From a virus: a stretch of 62,151 bases of DNA. Below are positions 16,391 to 24,415 of the stretch, one piece after another. How positions within the stretch are numbered: position 1 is the first letter of the stretch; every line of letters starts with the position of its first letter. The stretch covers positions 1 to 62,151 of the IMG/VR virus record IMGVR_UViG_3300008107_000088, one strand, 5' to 3'. Under the pieces are notes generated by a model. The model ran no database searches. It was not told the origin of the DNA and was given only the letters and a program-made list of their open reading frames with translations. The position numbers were made by a program, and so were the translations under genes.

Positions 16391-16777
16391 ATGAATGTCA
16401 AGACAAAGGCTGAAAGAGTAATTCGTAGACTGCTAGGAGAGCACATCTACCACCCCAGTGGCGCAAATATAAAGGTTGTGGCCATAGTAAACGATGGGGA
16501 GGTGGTTCGTGTGGGTGATAGTGAAGGCGGTAACTACGTCTACACCACTGGCTACAATGGGAGTGATTCCCACACAACGTCTATCATCATAGACGCCGAT
16601 AACCCTCTTAATGAGTTTGATGAATTCTACGGGGACCCGAGGGACTATCCAGTGATTGGTCAGATTAGCACAGCTCTTGAAGCTGCTGGATTTGACGGAT
16701 TGAAGGGTTTTGGGGCTGGATCACTTAAGAAGTCACTGTCGCAGTCCATTATTTCTGGCAACGCCCTGGATTACTGA
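16391..16777 (+). CDS. Putative head-internal protein, 128 aa
   Basis: N-terminus MNVKTKAERVIRRLLGEH is basic and amphipathic with L-G-E at 15-17, matching the targeting-peptide pattern. The body has a small beta domain (VVAIVNDGEVVRVGDSEGG) and a C-terminal segment containing LEAAGFDGLKGF. That last segment is repeated, in the same frame, after the TGA stop at 16775 (see 16781-16818), so the protein may be truncated relative to its ancestor. Confidence 0.55.
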   Translation: MNVKTKAERVIRRLLGEHIYHPSGANIKVVAIVNDGEVVRVGDSEGGNYVYTTGYNGSDSHTTSIIIDADNPLNEFDEFYGDPRDYPVIGQISTALEAAGFDGLKGFGAGSLKKSLSQSIISGNALDY

Positions 16778-16818
16778 ATCCTTGAAGCTGCCGGATTTGA
16801 AGGGATGGAGGGTTTTGC
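16676..16818 (+). repeat. In-frame 38-bp diverged direct repeat spanning a stop codon
   Basis: Copy 1 at 16676-16713 (CTTGAAGCTGCTGGATTTGA...) and copy 2 at 16781-16818 (CTTGAAGCTGCCGGATTTGA...), about 80 percent identical by eye and exactly 105 bp (35 codons) apart. Copy 1 encodes LEAAGFDGLKGF inside the gene; copy 2 would encode LEAAGFEGMEGF in the same frame just after its TGA stop. It abuts the tRNA gene. Confidence 0.7.
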
Positions 16819-16827
16819 GGAAGTAAG

Positions 16828-16915
16828 TGGCGGAGAGGGAGGGATTCGAACCCCCGGTGGAGTTACCCACTGCGGTTTTCAAGACCGCTGCATTAAACCA
16901 CTCTGCCACCTCTCC
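16828..16915 (-). tRNA. tRNA-Ser (anticodon UGA)
   Basis: Read on the minus strand: acceptor GGAGAGG pairs with CCTCTCC before discriminator G and an encoded CCA end. The D arm has TGGCAGAGTGG, the anticodon arm GCGGT-CTTGAAA-ACCGC gives anticodon TGA, then a long class II variable arm (AGTGGGTAACTCCAC) and the T arm GGGGGTTCGAATCCCTC. 88 nt, typical of serine tRNAs. It is the only tRNA found. It reads UCA-type codons. Confidence 0.95.
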
Positions 16916-16921
16916 ACTAAC

Positions 16922-17281
16922 TTACTTTGACTCGATGCTACACTCCCTCTTGCATGAGGGACACTCTTTTATCAAGAATGTCTGATCATCGTGTGACTCG
17001 CTACGAATGATTTGAGCTCTAGCTAAGTCCTCACCACAGAATTCACAGGAAGGTGCTGTTGGTCCTTGAGATCGACGGCGCCTTCTTGGTTTGTCCTCGG
17101 CCATCTCATAGGCTGGGACCAAGGAGAGAGTCGGCTGGTTTGAAGGCACAGTGACTGGGTTGTGAGGCGGACCCTTGAAGATGTCTTTGATCACGCGGAC
17201 CGTTGCGGCCACAATCACGGCCAGACCACAGGACACCACGCCAAAGGTGCAGACCAGAGAGATAATTTCGATTTTGTCCAC
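16922..17281 (-). CDS. Membrane-anchored zinc-ribbon protein, 119 aa
   Basis: GTG start at 17281. Residues about 5-33 form one hydrophobic membrane segment ([20 protein letters not shown]). An Arg-rich stretch (PRRRRRSQ near 66-73) follows, then a C-terminal C4 zinc ribbon: CEFC at about 79-82 and CPSC with CKRE at about 107-110. Probably a membrane-tethered protein with its zinc domain in the cytoplasm. Function unknown. It is divergent from the LigA operon and lies just downstream of the tRNA on the same strand's opposite side. Confidence 0.6.
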   Translation of the reverse strand: MDKIEIISLVCTFGVVSCGLAVIVAATVRVIKDIFKGPPHNPVTVPSNQPTLSLVPAYEMAEDKPRRRRRSQGPTAPSCEFCGEDLARAQIIRSESHDDQTFLIKECPSCKRECSIESK

Positions 17282-17288
17282 TTTTTTG

Positions 17289-17318
17289 TTTACAAATTTT
17301 AAGGTCCTGAGGTATACT
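17289..17318 (+). promoter_or_regulatory. Sigma70-like promoter of the LigA operon, near-leaderless
   Basis: TTTACA (17289-17294), 18-nt spacer ending AGG, TATACT (17313-17318). The ATG at 17326 begins 7 nt after the -10 hexamer, so transcription should start at or next to the start codon. The core CTGAGGTATACTCA is almost identical to that at 21741-21754 (AGGAGGTATACTCA) and to the minus-strand copy at 52535-52548. Confidence 0.75.
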
Positions 17319-17325
17319 CACCCTC

Positions 17326-17493
17326 ATGTCAGCTACTCTTCAAGAACAGACTTTATCCGCCACGCTTCTCGACAAGGAATTTCCCATGGGCGACGATGAA
17401 CAGACTGTCATCGACCTGATGGACGATTGGCCCATGCTTGAGGCCATGCATCACGAAGTTCTTATGAGAAACATCGAAGGATTCTACGCATGA
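17326..17493 (+). CDS. Small acidic protein, 55 aa, leader of the LigA operon
   Basis: First ATG after the promoter, 7 nt beyond the -10. Encodes an acidic helical peptide (residues 22-41 are GDDEQTVIDLMDDWPMLEAM) ending EGFYA. Its stop overlaps the LigA start in a GCATGA junction, so LigA is probably translated by coupling to it. No family recognised. An alternative view is that it serves mainly to load ribosomes on a leaderless message. Confidence 0.6.
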   Translation: MSATLQEQTLSATLLDKEFPMGDDEQTVIDLMDDWPMLEAMHHEVLMRNIEGFYA

Positions 17494-19475
17494 GCGCTCA
17501 ACGACTCCACCAGCTCCGTAGCGAGCTTCACCAGCATATCCACAACTACCATGTGCTTGCTCAGCCGACTATCACTGACGAGCACTACGACCAGCTTTTC
17601 AAGGAGCTTCAGACTCTTGAGGCCCAGTTCCCTGAGTTGGCAGATCCCAACTCACCGACCGCTCGTGTGGGCAGCCAGTCGATCGACAGCTTCGAGAAGG
17701 TCAAGCACTGTGTAGCCATGCTCTCACTCGAAAACACATTCGCGGCTGAGGAAGTGGTCGGCTACTTCAAAGGCAAAGTCCGTGATCAAGCCAATCCCTT
17801 GGGTGTGGTCGAGCCAAAGATTGATGGCCTCTCGATGTCCTTGATCTACAAGGATGGTCAGCTTGTAAAAGCCATCACACGTGGTGACGGTTCGGTGGGT
17901 GACGATGTCACAGCAAATGCTCGCACGATCAAGTCCATCCCTCTCACTCCTCAGTTTAGTGGCGAGGTTCGTGGTGAGGTCTACATGCCCAAGAAACAGT
18001 TTGAACGACTCAATGCTAAGCTGGAGAAGGAGGGCGACGAGCTGTTTGCCAACCCTCGCAATGCGGCTGCTGGATCGATGAAGCGAAAAAACCCGGCAGA
18101 TGTGGCTGAACGTGGCCTGGCTTTCTTGGCTTACCATGTCGTAAAGTCTGACTACGTGGGCACAGCTGATGCAGTAAGCCAGCATGAACGTTTGAAACAG
18201 TTGCAGGCTCTCGGCTTCAGGACTCCTCTAGAAAATGGAGTTCCTGTCATCAATCTTTTTGATCTTGACCAAGTAAAATCCGCTATCGAGGGTTGGTCTA
18301 TTGGACGAAGCACATTGGACTATGATATCGATGGGCTGGTTTTCAAGGTCAACGACATTAAGACACAGGTCACCCTGGGCCTCAACAACCGTGCTCCAAA
18401 CTGGGCCACATCCTACAAGTTCCCACCTGAGCGGAAGGTCACCAAGCTCCTTGGTATCACAGTACAAGTTGGTCGACTGGGCACACTGACTCCAGTGGCT
18501 GAGTTGCAGCCCGTAAATCTGGCTGGCACAGTTGTAAAGCGTGCCAGTCTTCACAATGCTGACGAGATCCAACGACTGGGCCTCAATATCGGCGATGAAG
18601 TCATCATCCAGAAGGCTGCTGAGATCATTCCACAGGTTGTGGGTGTGGCAAACAAGCTAAGCCGAGGGGTTTGGTCTATGCCGGATAGGTGTCCATGCTG
18701 CAACTCAGCCGTCGATCGTCTCGCCAACAAGGTGGCCATTGTCTGCACTGCTCGTATGTGCAAGGACCAGGTGTTTGCTCGTCTCGAGCATGCAGTCAAG
18801 AAGCAGTCATTGGACATTGATGGTTGTGGTGAGCAGAGCATCAAGGCAATGGTTGATCGAGGCATCAACAGTCTCTCAGACTTGTTTGCAGCTGATGATC
18901 TTTCCTTTCTAGGTGTTGCAGCGTCCAAGCGTGTTGCTGCTGGTTTGAAGAAGGCCAAGACTGCACCCCTGTGGCGTAAGCTTCATGCCCTTGGAATTGA
19001 TGGCATTGGAGTCACCACTTGCAAAGAGCTGGCCAACCGGTGGAATTCACTGCCAGACATGCTTGATAATTTGGATGAAGTTTCGAAACTGTTGGGACCT
19101 GTGACGTTCTCTAACTTTCGAAATTACTTCGAACATGATGACAACATGGCCGAGCTTGAGAAACTCATCGGCCTTGGTTTTGTCTTTGAAGATGAGAAGA
19201 AGTCTGGCCCTCTGGTTGGCAAAGTCTTCTGTATCACGGGTGGTATGTTGAGTGGTTCTCGTGATGAAGTGTCAGCTAAGATTGAGTCCCTTGGTGGGTC
19301 AGTTAAGTCCTCAGTCAGTAAGAAGGTCCACTATCTGGTGGTGGGTGATGGTGCTGGCAATAACAAGTCGGCTGATGCTAGAAAGAATGGCACACAGTGC
19401 ATCAGTGAGAAAGAGCTCTACGACATTATGGGACTTCCAATGGAGATTAAGATGTCTGACAACTTCGAAGAATAG
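17490..19475 (+). CDS. ligA: NAD-dependent DNA ligase, full length
   Basis: 661 aa, seals nicks using NAD+. Ia domain signature YHVLAQPTITDEHYDQLF at 20-37; adenylation site KIDG with catalytic Lys110; RGDGSVGDDVT follows. The OB fold is followed by a four-Cys zinc finger (CPCC ... C..RMCKDQ near 400-425), helix-hairpin-helix repeats (LGVAASKRVAAGLKKA region; LHALGIDGIGVTTCKELA) and a C-terminal BRCT domain from about 575. This is the complete bacterial LigA layout, unlike the ATP ligase of T4. Codons are more C-ending than in neighbouring virion genes. Translationally coupled to the 55-aa ORF. Confidence 0.95.
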   Translation: MSAQRLHQLRSELHQHIHNYHVLAQPTITDEHYDQLFKELQTLEAQFPELADPNSPTARVGSQSIDSFEKVKHCVAMLSLENTFAAEEVVGYFKGKVRDQANPLGVVEPKIDGLSMSLIYKDGQLVKAITRGDGSVGDDVTANARTIKSIPLTPQFSGEVRGEVYMPKKQFERLNAKLEKEGDELFANPRNAAAGSMKRKNPADVAERGLAFLAYHVVKSDYVGTADAVSQHERLKQLQALGFRTPLENGVPVINLFDLDQVKSAIEGWSIGRSTLDYDIDGLVFKVNDIKTQVTLGLNNRAPNWATSYKFPPERKVTKLLGITVQVGRLGTLTPVAELQPVNLAGTVVKRASLHNADEIQRLGLNIGDEVIIQKAAEIIPQVVGVANKLSRGVWSMPDRCPCCNSAVDRLANKVAIVCTARMCKDQVFARLEHAVKKQSLDIDGCGEQSIKAMVDRGINSLSDLFAADDLSFLGVAASKRVAAGLKKAKTAPLWRKLHALGIDGIGVTTCKELANRWNSLPDMLDNLDEVSKLLGPVTFSNFRNYFEHDDNMAELEKLIGLGFVFEDEKKSGPLVGKVFCITGGMLSGSRDEVSAKIESLGGSVKSSVSKKVHYLVVGDGAGNNKSADARKNGTQCISEKELYDIMGLPMEIKMSDNFEE

Positions 19476-19486
19476 TTCTGTCCTGC

Positions 19487-20071
19487 ATGACAGTTATGGG
19501 AATAGACGCCGGTTATGGCCGACCAGGCCTAAGCGTTGTCAAATTTACTGGCGACAAGTGGGATCATCGCCAGTCAAAACTTCTATTCTCGGGATTCTTT
19601 GAAACAGAGAGACAGTCTGACAAAAACACTAAGGTTGCTGTGGATGATGCTCGACGTATTGGTGAGAGCTGCACATGGATGCGCTCCCTTGTTCTTCAGC
19701 ACTGTCCAGACTTAGTAGTTGTAGAGATGCCACTCAGTGGTGCAAAGAGCGCCCTGGCTATCAAAGGGATGGCTATGGCCGCAGGTTACACTGTGGCTTT
19801 GCTAACTCTAATGCAGGCTGATCTTCAGTTCAAAGTCTTGTATTATTCCCCATATGATACTAAGCGTATTTGTACTGGTAACCACCATGCGGAGAAGGAA
19901 GAGATGGTAAAAGCTGCTATGGATGCTTGGCCAGATGTTAACTTTCCCATAAAGAAAACCCGTAAAAACGGTGTATTTAGTATACATCCAGGCCGCTCTG
20001 AGGCCATGGCAGACTCTCTTTGCGCAATTTTGACACATGTTCGTTTGAATCTCGGAAAATCTATTCTTTAG
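19487..20071 (+). CDS. RuvC-like Holliday junction resolvase
   Basis: 194 aa RNase H-fold nuclease. Catalytic residues fit RuvC: Asp7 in MGIDAGYG, Glu80 in LVVVEMP, then SGAKSALAIKGMAMAAG (glycine-rich helix region) and acidic residues Glu172 and Asp176 in SEAMADSL. It would cleave four-way junctions during recombination-dependent replication and before packaging. ATG 19487 is used; ATG 19496 would remove three residues and also leave the core intact. Lies 11 bp after LigA. Confidence 0.82.
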   Translation: MTVMGIDAGYGRPGLSVVKFTGDKWDHRQSKLLFSGFFETERQSDKNTKVAVDDARRIGESCTWMRSLVLQHCPDLVVVEMPLSGAKSALAIKGMAMAAGYTVALLTLMQADLQFKVLYYSPYDTKRICTGNHHAEKEEMVKAAMDAWPDVNFPIKKTRKNGVFSIHPGRSEAMADSLCAILTHVRLNLGKSIL

Positions 20072-20074
20072 TCT

Positions 20075-20905
20075 ATGTCTGACACTACAAACATTGGTGG
20101 GTACTTTAACGGCAACACCTTCCCAATACAGATCAATATATCTGCTATTGGCCAGACCTACACCTTAGCTCCAGGTGAGTTCATCACAGCGTTAAACACC
20201 GCTGGCCAAAAGGTTCGCATCAATGATCCTTTGTTTGATGCGTATGTTGGCAAGAACCGTCTTTCAAAAGAGGTGTTGAAAGATAAGCAGGTTCATATTT
20301 ATAGGGTTATGTCACGTGATGAACGTGGCCAGGTGCCTGTTATCCAGACGGCTCCAATCAAGAATGCTGGTGACGGCAAACTTGTTACTCCCACCCTGGC
20401 ACCACCATCGCCTGCCACTGGGCCTAACTCACCCATCAAGGGGATGACCATCCAAGAGGCCATCAGCCTTGGACTGATTCCTAAGCCGAGGATCTCCACG
20501 GAGAAGTCTGGTGTTATTGAAACAGAGGGCGCACCATTCAGAGGTGAGTCTATACCTGAGATCCAATATGATGACGCCGATGTTAAGAATTACAAGCCCA
20601 AATCCAAACTGGACAACTCTCTGTTGAATGAGAAAGTGACTCTTGACACTGCTGGCCAGAAAGCCTCGATACCTCTCCCTCCTCCGCCTACCTCCATCCC
20701 AACGCCAAATGTGCCGGACATTGTGATGCCAACATTGGAGGATGCTAAAGAGCAGCTTGAGTCTAAAGAAGCCACTGTCTTTGTGTGTGATTTGGAGAAT
20801 CCACCCAAAAATTTCCAGTTCCGTTCTCAGCTTGAAAGCTACCTTCGCAAGAAGTATCCTACTCAGGTTGATAGCTACATGGCTCGCTATCCAAAGAAAA
20901 AGTGA
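20075..20905 (+). CDS. Probable virion-associated protein, 276 aa
   Basis: TAGTCTATG junction with the resolvase gene. The N-terminal 100 residues are beta-rich (FPIQINISAIGQTYTLAPGE), the middle is Pro/Thr-rich (about 100-230) and the last 45 residues form a small domain (VFVCDLENPPKNFQFRSQLE). This resembles head or neck accessory proteins of large myoviruses, but no specific family can be named. It precedes a neck-type protein gene. Confidence 0.5.
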   Translation: MSDTTNIGGYFNGNTFPIQINISAIGQTYTLAPGEFITALNTAGQKVRINDPLFDAYVGKNRLSKEVLKDKQVHIYRVMSRDERGQVPVIQTAPIKNAGDGKLVTPTLAPPSPATGPNSPIKGMTIQEAISLGLIPKPRISTEKSGVIETEGAPFRGESIPEIQYDDADVKNYKPKSKLDNSLLNEKVTLDTAGQKASIPLPPPPTSIPTPNVPDIVMPTLEDAKEQLESKEATVFVCDLENPPKNFQFRSQLESYLRKKYPTQVDSYMARYPKKK

Positions 20906-20923
20906 TGGCTGTGTAGTTAGTTT

Positions 20924-21670
20924 GTGCCGAACCCTGAAGTTCCATTGGCCGTCGGTCCAACTCTACCTCTCTATGGGTACAGTGCCGACCAGTTGAAAGA
21001 TTGGATTTTCCGTCAATTGGGATCTCCAATCTTTAACGTTGAGCTGCATGAGCAGCACGTCTATGACAGCATTCAAGAGGGTCTCAACAACATTTCCTTG
21101 TGGAGGCCCAGAATCAGATATGGTGCCATACGGCTTTTAGCTAACAAGACGATCTACTTGCAGGGTGTAGACGTTGGTGCTCAAGGAATTGTCAATGTTG
21201 ATTTCGTTGACAATGTTCCAAGTCCAACAGAAATTTTCTACGGTAACCTTATATCACCAGCTCCTCTTATTCGTACCGGCCTTGATGAGTACGATAACTT
21301 TCTAAGATGGAGAAAAACATGGCAGCGCGTCACCTCTGTGATGCCTGATTGGATGTATGACGTGTTCACAAAAACGCTATACATCCACAACCCAATTGAG
21401 CGTTACCATGCCGGTGTTACTGCTTTTGAGAATTTCAATCGTACGCAAGATCTTCCTCCGTACGAGGCCAAGTGGGTGCGTGATTTCTCTTTGGCACGGT
21501 CACGGTATCTCTACGGCGACATCCTCAACAAATTCAGTGGCGCCATCCCAGGTCCAGTCAAGGACCTGACATTGGACATCAACAAGCGAGCTGATGGCGA
21601 GAAGCAAATGAACGAGCTACTTCAGACTCTTAAGAATTCTCAGTATCTTACAGCCATCTCGACAGACTAA
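20924..21670 (+). CDS. Neck/head-tail connector-type virion protein, 248 aa
   Basis: GTG start at 20924, preceded by TAGTTAGT. The N-terminal part (residues about 20-75) has the pattern of T4-like neck proteins: QLKDWIFRQLGSP, then a helix ending VYDSIQEGLNNISLWRPRIR, then a strand-rich YLQGVDVG segment. The C-terminal KWVRDFSLARSRYLYGDILNKFSG-type segment (split: KWVRDFSLARSRYLYG, DILNKFSGAIPGP) and final EKQMNELLQTL match the conserved ending of this phage structural family. It would act at the head-tail junction. Ends before a 90-bp gap holding the SNF2 promoter. Confidence 0.65.
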   Translation: MPNPEVPLAVGPTLPLYGYSADQLKDWIFRQLGSPIFNVELHEQHVYDSIQEGLNNISLWRPRIRYGAIRLLANKTIYLQGVDVGAQGIVNVDFVDNVPSPTEIFYGNLISPAPLIRTGLDEYDNFLRWRKTWQRVTSVMPDWMYDVFTKTLYIHNPIERYHAGVTAFENFNRTQDLPPYEAKWVRDFSLARSRYLYGDILNKFSGAIPGPVKDLTLDINKRADGEKQMNELLQTLKNSQYLTAISTD

Positions 21671-21722
21671 AAAGCGCATTTCGCTGCGTCTGGCACGCTC
21701 TAGAAATTTTTTCAAAAGATTG

Positions 21723-21752
21723 TTTACATTCGTCCCAGCCAGGAGGTATACT
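21723..21752 (+). promoter_or_regulatory. Sigma70-like promoter of the SNF2 gene, near-leaderless
   Basis: TTTACA (21723-21728), 18-nt spacer ending AGGAGG, TATACT (21747-21752); ATG 21761 follows after 8 nt. The AGGAGG is upstream of the -10 and therefore should not be in the mRNA, so it is not a usable ribosome binding site if this promoter is used. The preceding 50 bp (21671-21722) hold a weak AGCG...CGCT hairpin and a T-run, possibly a poor terminator. Confidence 0.75.
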
Positions 21753-21760
21753 CACCCCTG

Positions 21761-23716
21761 ATGACTGCGACGACTATGACAATCAACATCCTCAACCTCC
21801 TGCCTTGGAGCCAGCCTCGACTGGTCGACACCAGCCGCGGTTTGCGCCAGGTTCGCAACGCCATTCCTGACCGTAACTTCTGGGATCTCTGGAAGACGAA
21901 CAAGGAGAAACTCAAAAATCACGGCGTTAGCATCAAAAAGGTCGATACCACAGGTGAGTGGACAGCTTGCCTCTGGACTGATCCTTCTCCAGAGTACATC
22001 GAGAAGCTGGCTGCTAGCCAAGCTGAAGACGCCAACATCACCGTACCTGCTCCTGAGGGCTTCGACTACCTTGGCTACCAGCGAGCCGGTATCTTGTATG
22101 CCCACACTGACAGCTCGCTGACCACGCTGAAACGGGGCGTTCTTATCGGCGACGAAATGGGTCTGGGCAAGACCATCGAGGCGATTGGTATCATCAACCT
22201 TCATCCAGAACTTCGCAAGGTTTTGGTGGTTGTGCCCTCCTCCCTCAAGATCAACTGGAAAAACGAGCTCACTAAGTGGCTCACTGACGACCGAACAGTT
22301 GGCGTTGCCAAAGGTTCTAAGGTTCCTGACACTGACATCGTCATCATCAACTTTGACATCCTCAAGCAGAATCATCACGCTCTTCTAACCCGTAGCTTCG
22401 ATCTGATGGTCATTGATGAGGCCCACAACATCCGTAACGTTCGTACTCAACGCTACGCTTTTCTAAAGCCACTGGTTGCCAAGCACGTTGTCGCTTTGAC
22501 TGGCACACCTATCTGGAACAAAACTGATGACCTGTGGGCGTTGCTTACCCTTCTCTGCTCCCCAGAGGAACTGAATGAGAAGTGGTCAGACTGGCGCAAG
22601 TTTAAGTACTGCTCCACTAAGCCTAACCTTCAGGCCCAACTCAATCGTCGTCTCCGTGAGAATCTGATGATTCGCCGGATGAAGGCTGAAGTCCTCAAGG
22701 AGCTTCCGCCTAAGCTTCGTCAAGTTGTTGAGTTGCCTGCCACTGGTGCAGCCTACGAGGCGGTTCAGACTGAACTTGCAGCCTATGTTGCCCGTCAATC
22801 TCGTCTCATTGAGCTTCGCTCCGCTCTTCTGCTGGCCAAAGTAAATGAGGACAAGGAGGCCTATCACAAAGCTCTGGAGGCTCTTAAGTATGAGGCCCGT
22901 GTGTCTTTTGACGAGCTCTCCAAAGTTCGCCACAACACGGTGCTTGCCAAGTTGGACCACATCATCGAACATCTCAAAGATCTCCATGAGGAGAATCCTG
23001 AGCGCAAGATCATCTTCTTCGCCCACCATCGAGACGTGCTTGAGACTATCTCGAGCCACTTCGCTGGTGCTCCCATTGTTATGGGCGGTATGACGCCAGA
23101 GGCCAAACAACAGTCTGTTGATCGTTTCAACAATGACCCGAATACTTGGTTGATCTGTGGTTCGATTCGTGCCATGGGCCTTGGCTTCAACATGACCTCC
23201 TCCTCGTGGGTGGTATTTGGCGAGTTGGACTGGACGCCAGCTACTGTTACCCAGTGCGAAGACCGTACACATCGTATCGGTCAGACTGCATCCAACATCA
23301 TGGTTCAGCATCTGACTCTTGAAGGTTCACTGGATGCTCGCATGGCCCAAATCATCCTGGAAAAGCAGCGAATCATGGATGGAACTGTCGGCCAGCTTGA
23401 AGCTGAGGAGCCAGCCATTATGGATCCCAACGTTGAACTGGTCACTGTTTCTAACAAGGAGCTTGATCGCGCCCAAGGTATGCCTGAGGCGCAAATCTCC
23501 GCCATTCATACCGCTTTGCGAATGTTGGCCGGTGTCTGCGACGGTGCCCATCAGCGAGATGACATTGGCTTCAATGGTTGTGACACTATCATTGGACACG
23601 CTTTGGCCGGTTGCCATGGCCTAACCTCCAAGCAAGCTCTGCTTGGCAAGAAGATCCTTAAGAAATATCACCGTCAAATCCCTGGTGATATTTACGCCAC
23701 TATCTTTAATTCATAA
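21761..23716 (+). CDS. SNF2-family DNA helicase/translocase
   Basis: 651 aa SF2 ATPase of the SNF2/SMARCAL1-like group. Motif I DEMGLGKT at 131-138, DEAH box at 219-222 (IDEAHNIRN), TGTPIWN (motif III) shortly after, and the C-terminal RecA domain with QCEDRTHRIGQ (motif VI). The N-terminal 100 residues are accessory and may bind forks. Such proteins translocate on dsDNA and remodel forks or displace proteins. It is transcribed from its own strong promoter without a leader. C-ending codons are frequent, as in LigA and the capsid gene. The last 100 residues contain a helical domain with Cys/His of unknown role. Confidence 0.92.
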   Translation: MTATTMTINILNLLPWSQPRLVDTSRGLRQVRNAIPDRNFWDLWKTNKEKLKNHGVSIKKVDTTGEWTACLWTDPSPEYIEKLAASQAEDANITVPAPEGFDYLGYQRAGILYAHTDSSLTTLKRGVLIGDEMGLGKTIEAIGIINLHPELRKVLVVVPSSLKINWKNELTKWLTDDRTVGVAKGSKVPDTDIVIINFDILKQNHHALLTRSFDLMVIDEAHNIRNVRTQRYAFLKPLVAKHVVALTGTPIWNKTDDLWALLTLLCSPEELNEKWSDWRKFKYCSTKPNLQAQLNRRLRENLMIRRMKAEVLKELPPKLRQVVELPATGAAYEAVQTELAAYVARQSRLIELRSALLLAKVNEDKEAYHKALEALKYEARVSFDELSKVRHNTVLAKLDHIIEHLKDLHEENPERKIIFFAHHRDVLETISSHFAGAPIVMGGMTPEAKQQSVDRFNNDPNTWLICGSIRAMGLGFNMTSSSWVVFGELDWTPATVTQCEDRTHRIGQTASNIMVQHLTLEGSLDARMAQIILEKQRIMDGTVGQLEAEEPAIMDPNVELVTVSNKELDRAQGMPEAQISAIHTALRMLAGVCDGAHQRDDIGFNGCDTIIGHALAGCHGLTSKQALLGKKILKKYHRQIPGDIYATIFNS

Positions 23717-23734
23717 TTTGCTGTTCTAAGCAGA

Positions 23735-24415
23735 GTGACTTACTCGCTCTGCTACACATCAAGGCGTCCACCAGCCATTGGACCCATGGCTGATCTATGG
23801 GTAAAAATGGCAACGGATACCTCATGCTTTGAGATAATCATTGCAGTCGATCAAGATGACTCGGCCAGCATTGAATCTGCCTGCAAGTGCCATGAATCAT
23901 TGAAATCAAAAGGCATCGTGAGTCAGGTAGTCATCCAGCCTGACATTCCAGGGACCTGTGTAAAAGGCTGGAATGCTGCAGCCAAGAAAGCCAATGGAAA
24001 AGTACTTATAGCCATATCTGACGACTTCTACCCCATCAGAAGTTGGAACGAAAGGATCTTGGCGGTCTCTGACAAAGACTGGATCAATCGTCGTCATGTT
24101 GTGATGGTAAATGATGGCTATGTTAAAGACTTGTGTACATTGCCCATAGTCACGAAGGAACGGCACGATGAACTGGGTTATCTCTTCTATCCCGGTTACA
24201 AGTCAATGTACTGTGATACTGAGCTTACATACCATGCTATTCAAGATGGCATCATGATTAAAGCTCTTCACCTTGTTTTCAGCCACTATCACCCAGACAA
24301 TAATATGCGAATGAAGGATGTAGTCGACATGAATCATTCCAATCCTGAGAGATACAAGTCTGGCCAATCTTTGTTCGAATATCGTAAGTCCACTGGTTTC
24401 CCAAAAGATCTATGA
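23735..24415 (+). CDS. Glycosyltransferase, GT-A fold (family 2-like)
   Basis: 226 aa; GTG start at 23735. Begins with a typical GT2 pattern, a beta strand SLCYTSRRP followed by EIIIAVDQDD; the nucleotide-sugar/metal motif is ISDDFYP near residue 91-97 preceded by GWNAAAKKANGKVL. The second half holds CDTELTYHAIQDG (the acceptor-side ED-like region). It would transfer a sugar from a nucleotide donor. First of a cluster with 24412 and 25542. Overlaps the next gene by 4 bp. Confidence 0.72.
   Translation: MTYSLCYTSRRPPAIGPMADLWVKMATDTSCFEIIIAVDQDDSASIESACKCHESLKSKGIVSQVVIQPDIPGTCVKGWNAAAKKANGKVLIAISDDFYPIRSWNERILAVSDKDWINRRHVVMVNDGYVKDLCTLPIVTKERHDELGYLFYPGYKSMYCDTELTYHAIQDGIMIKALHLVFSHYHPDNNMRMKDVVDMNHSNPERYKSGQSLFEYRKSTGFPKDL

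Noticed and set aside
21671-21722. Terminator after the neck-type gene
   Set aside because: The AGCG/CGCT stem is only 4 bp and far from the T-run; kept only as a remark in the promoter entry.
22586-23311. Long minus-strand open frames inside the SNF2 gene (also 21752-22378)
   Set aside because: The SNF2 frame carries all helicase motifs; the antisense translations have none and follow from its codon bias.
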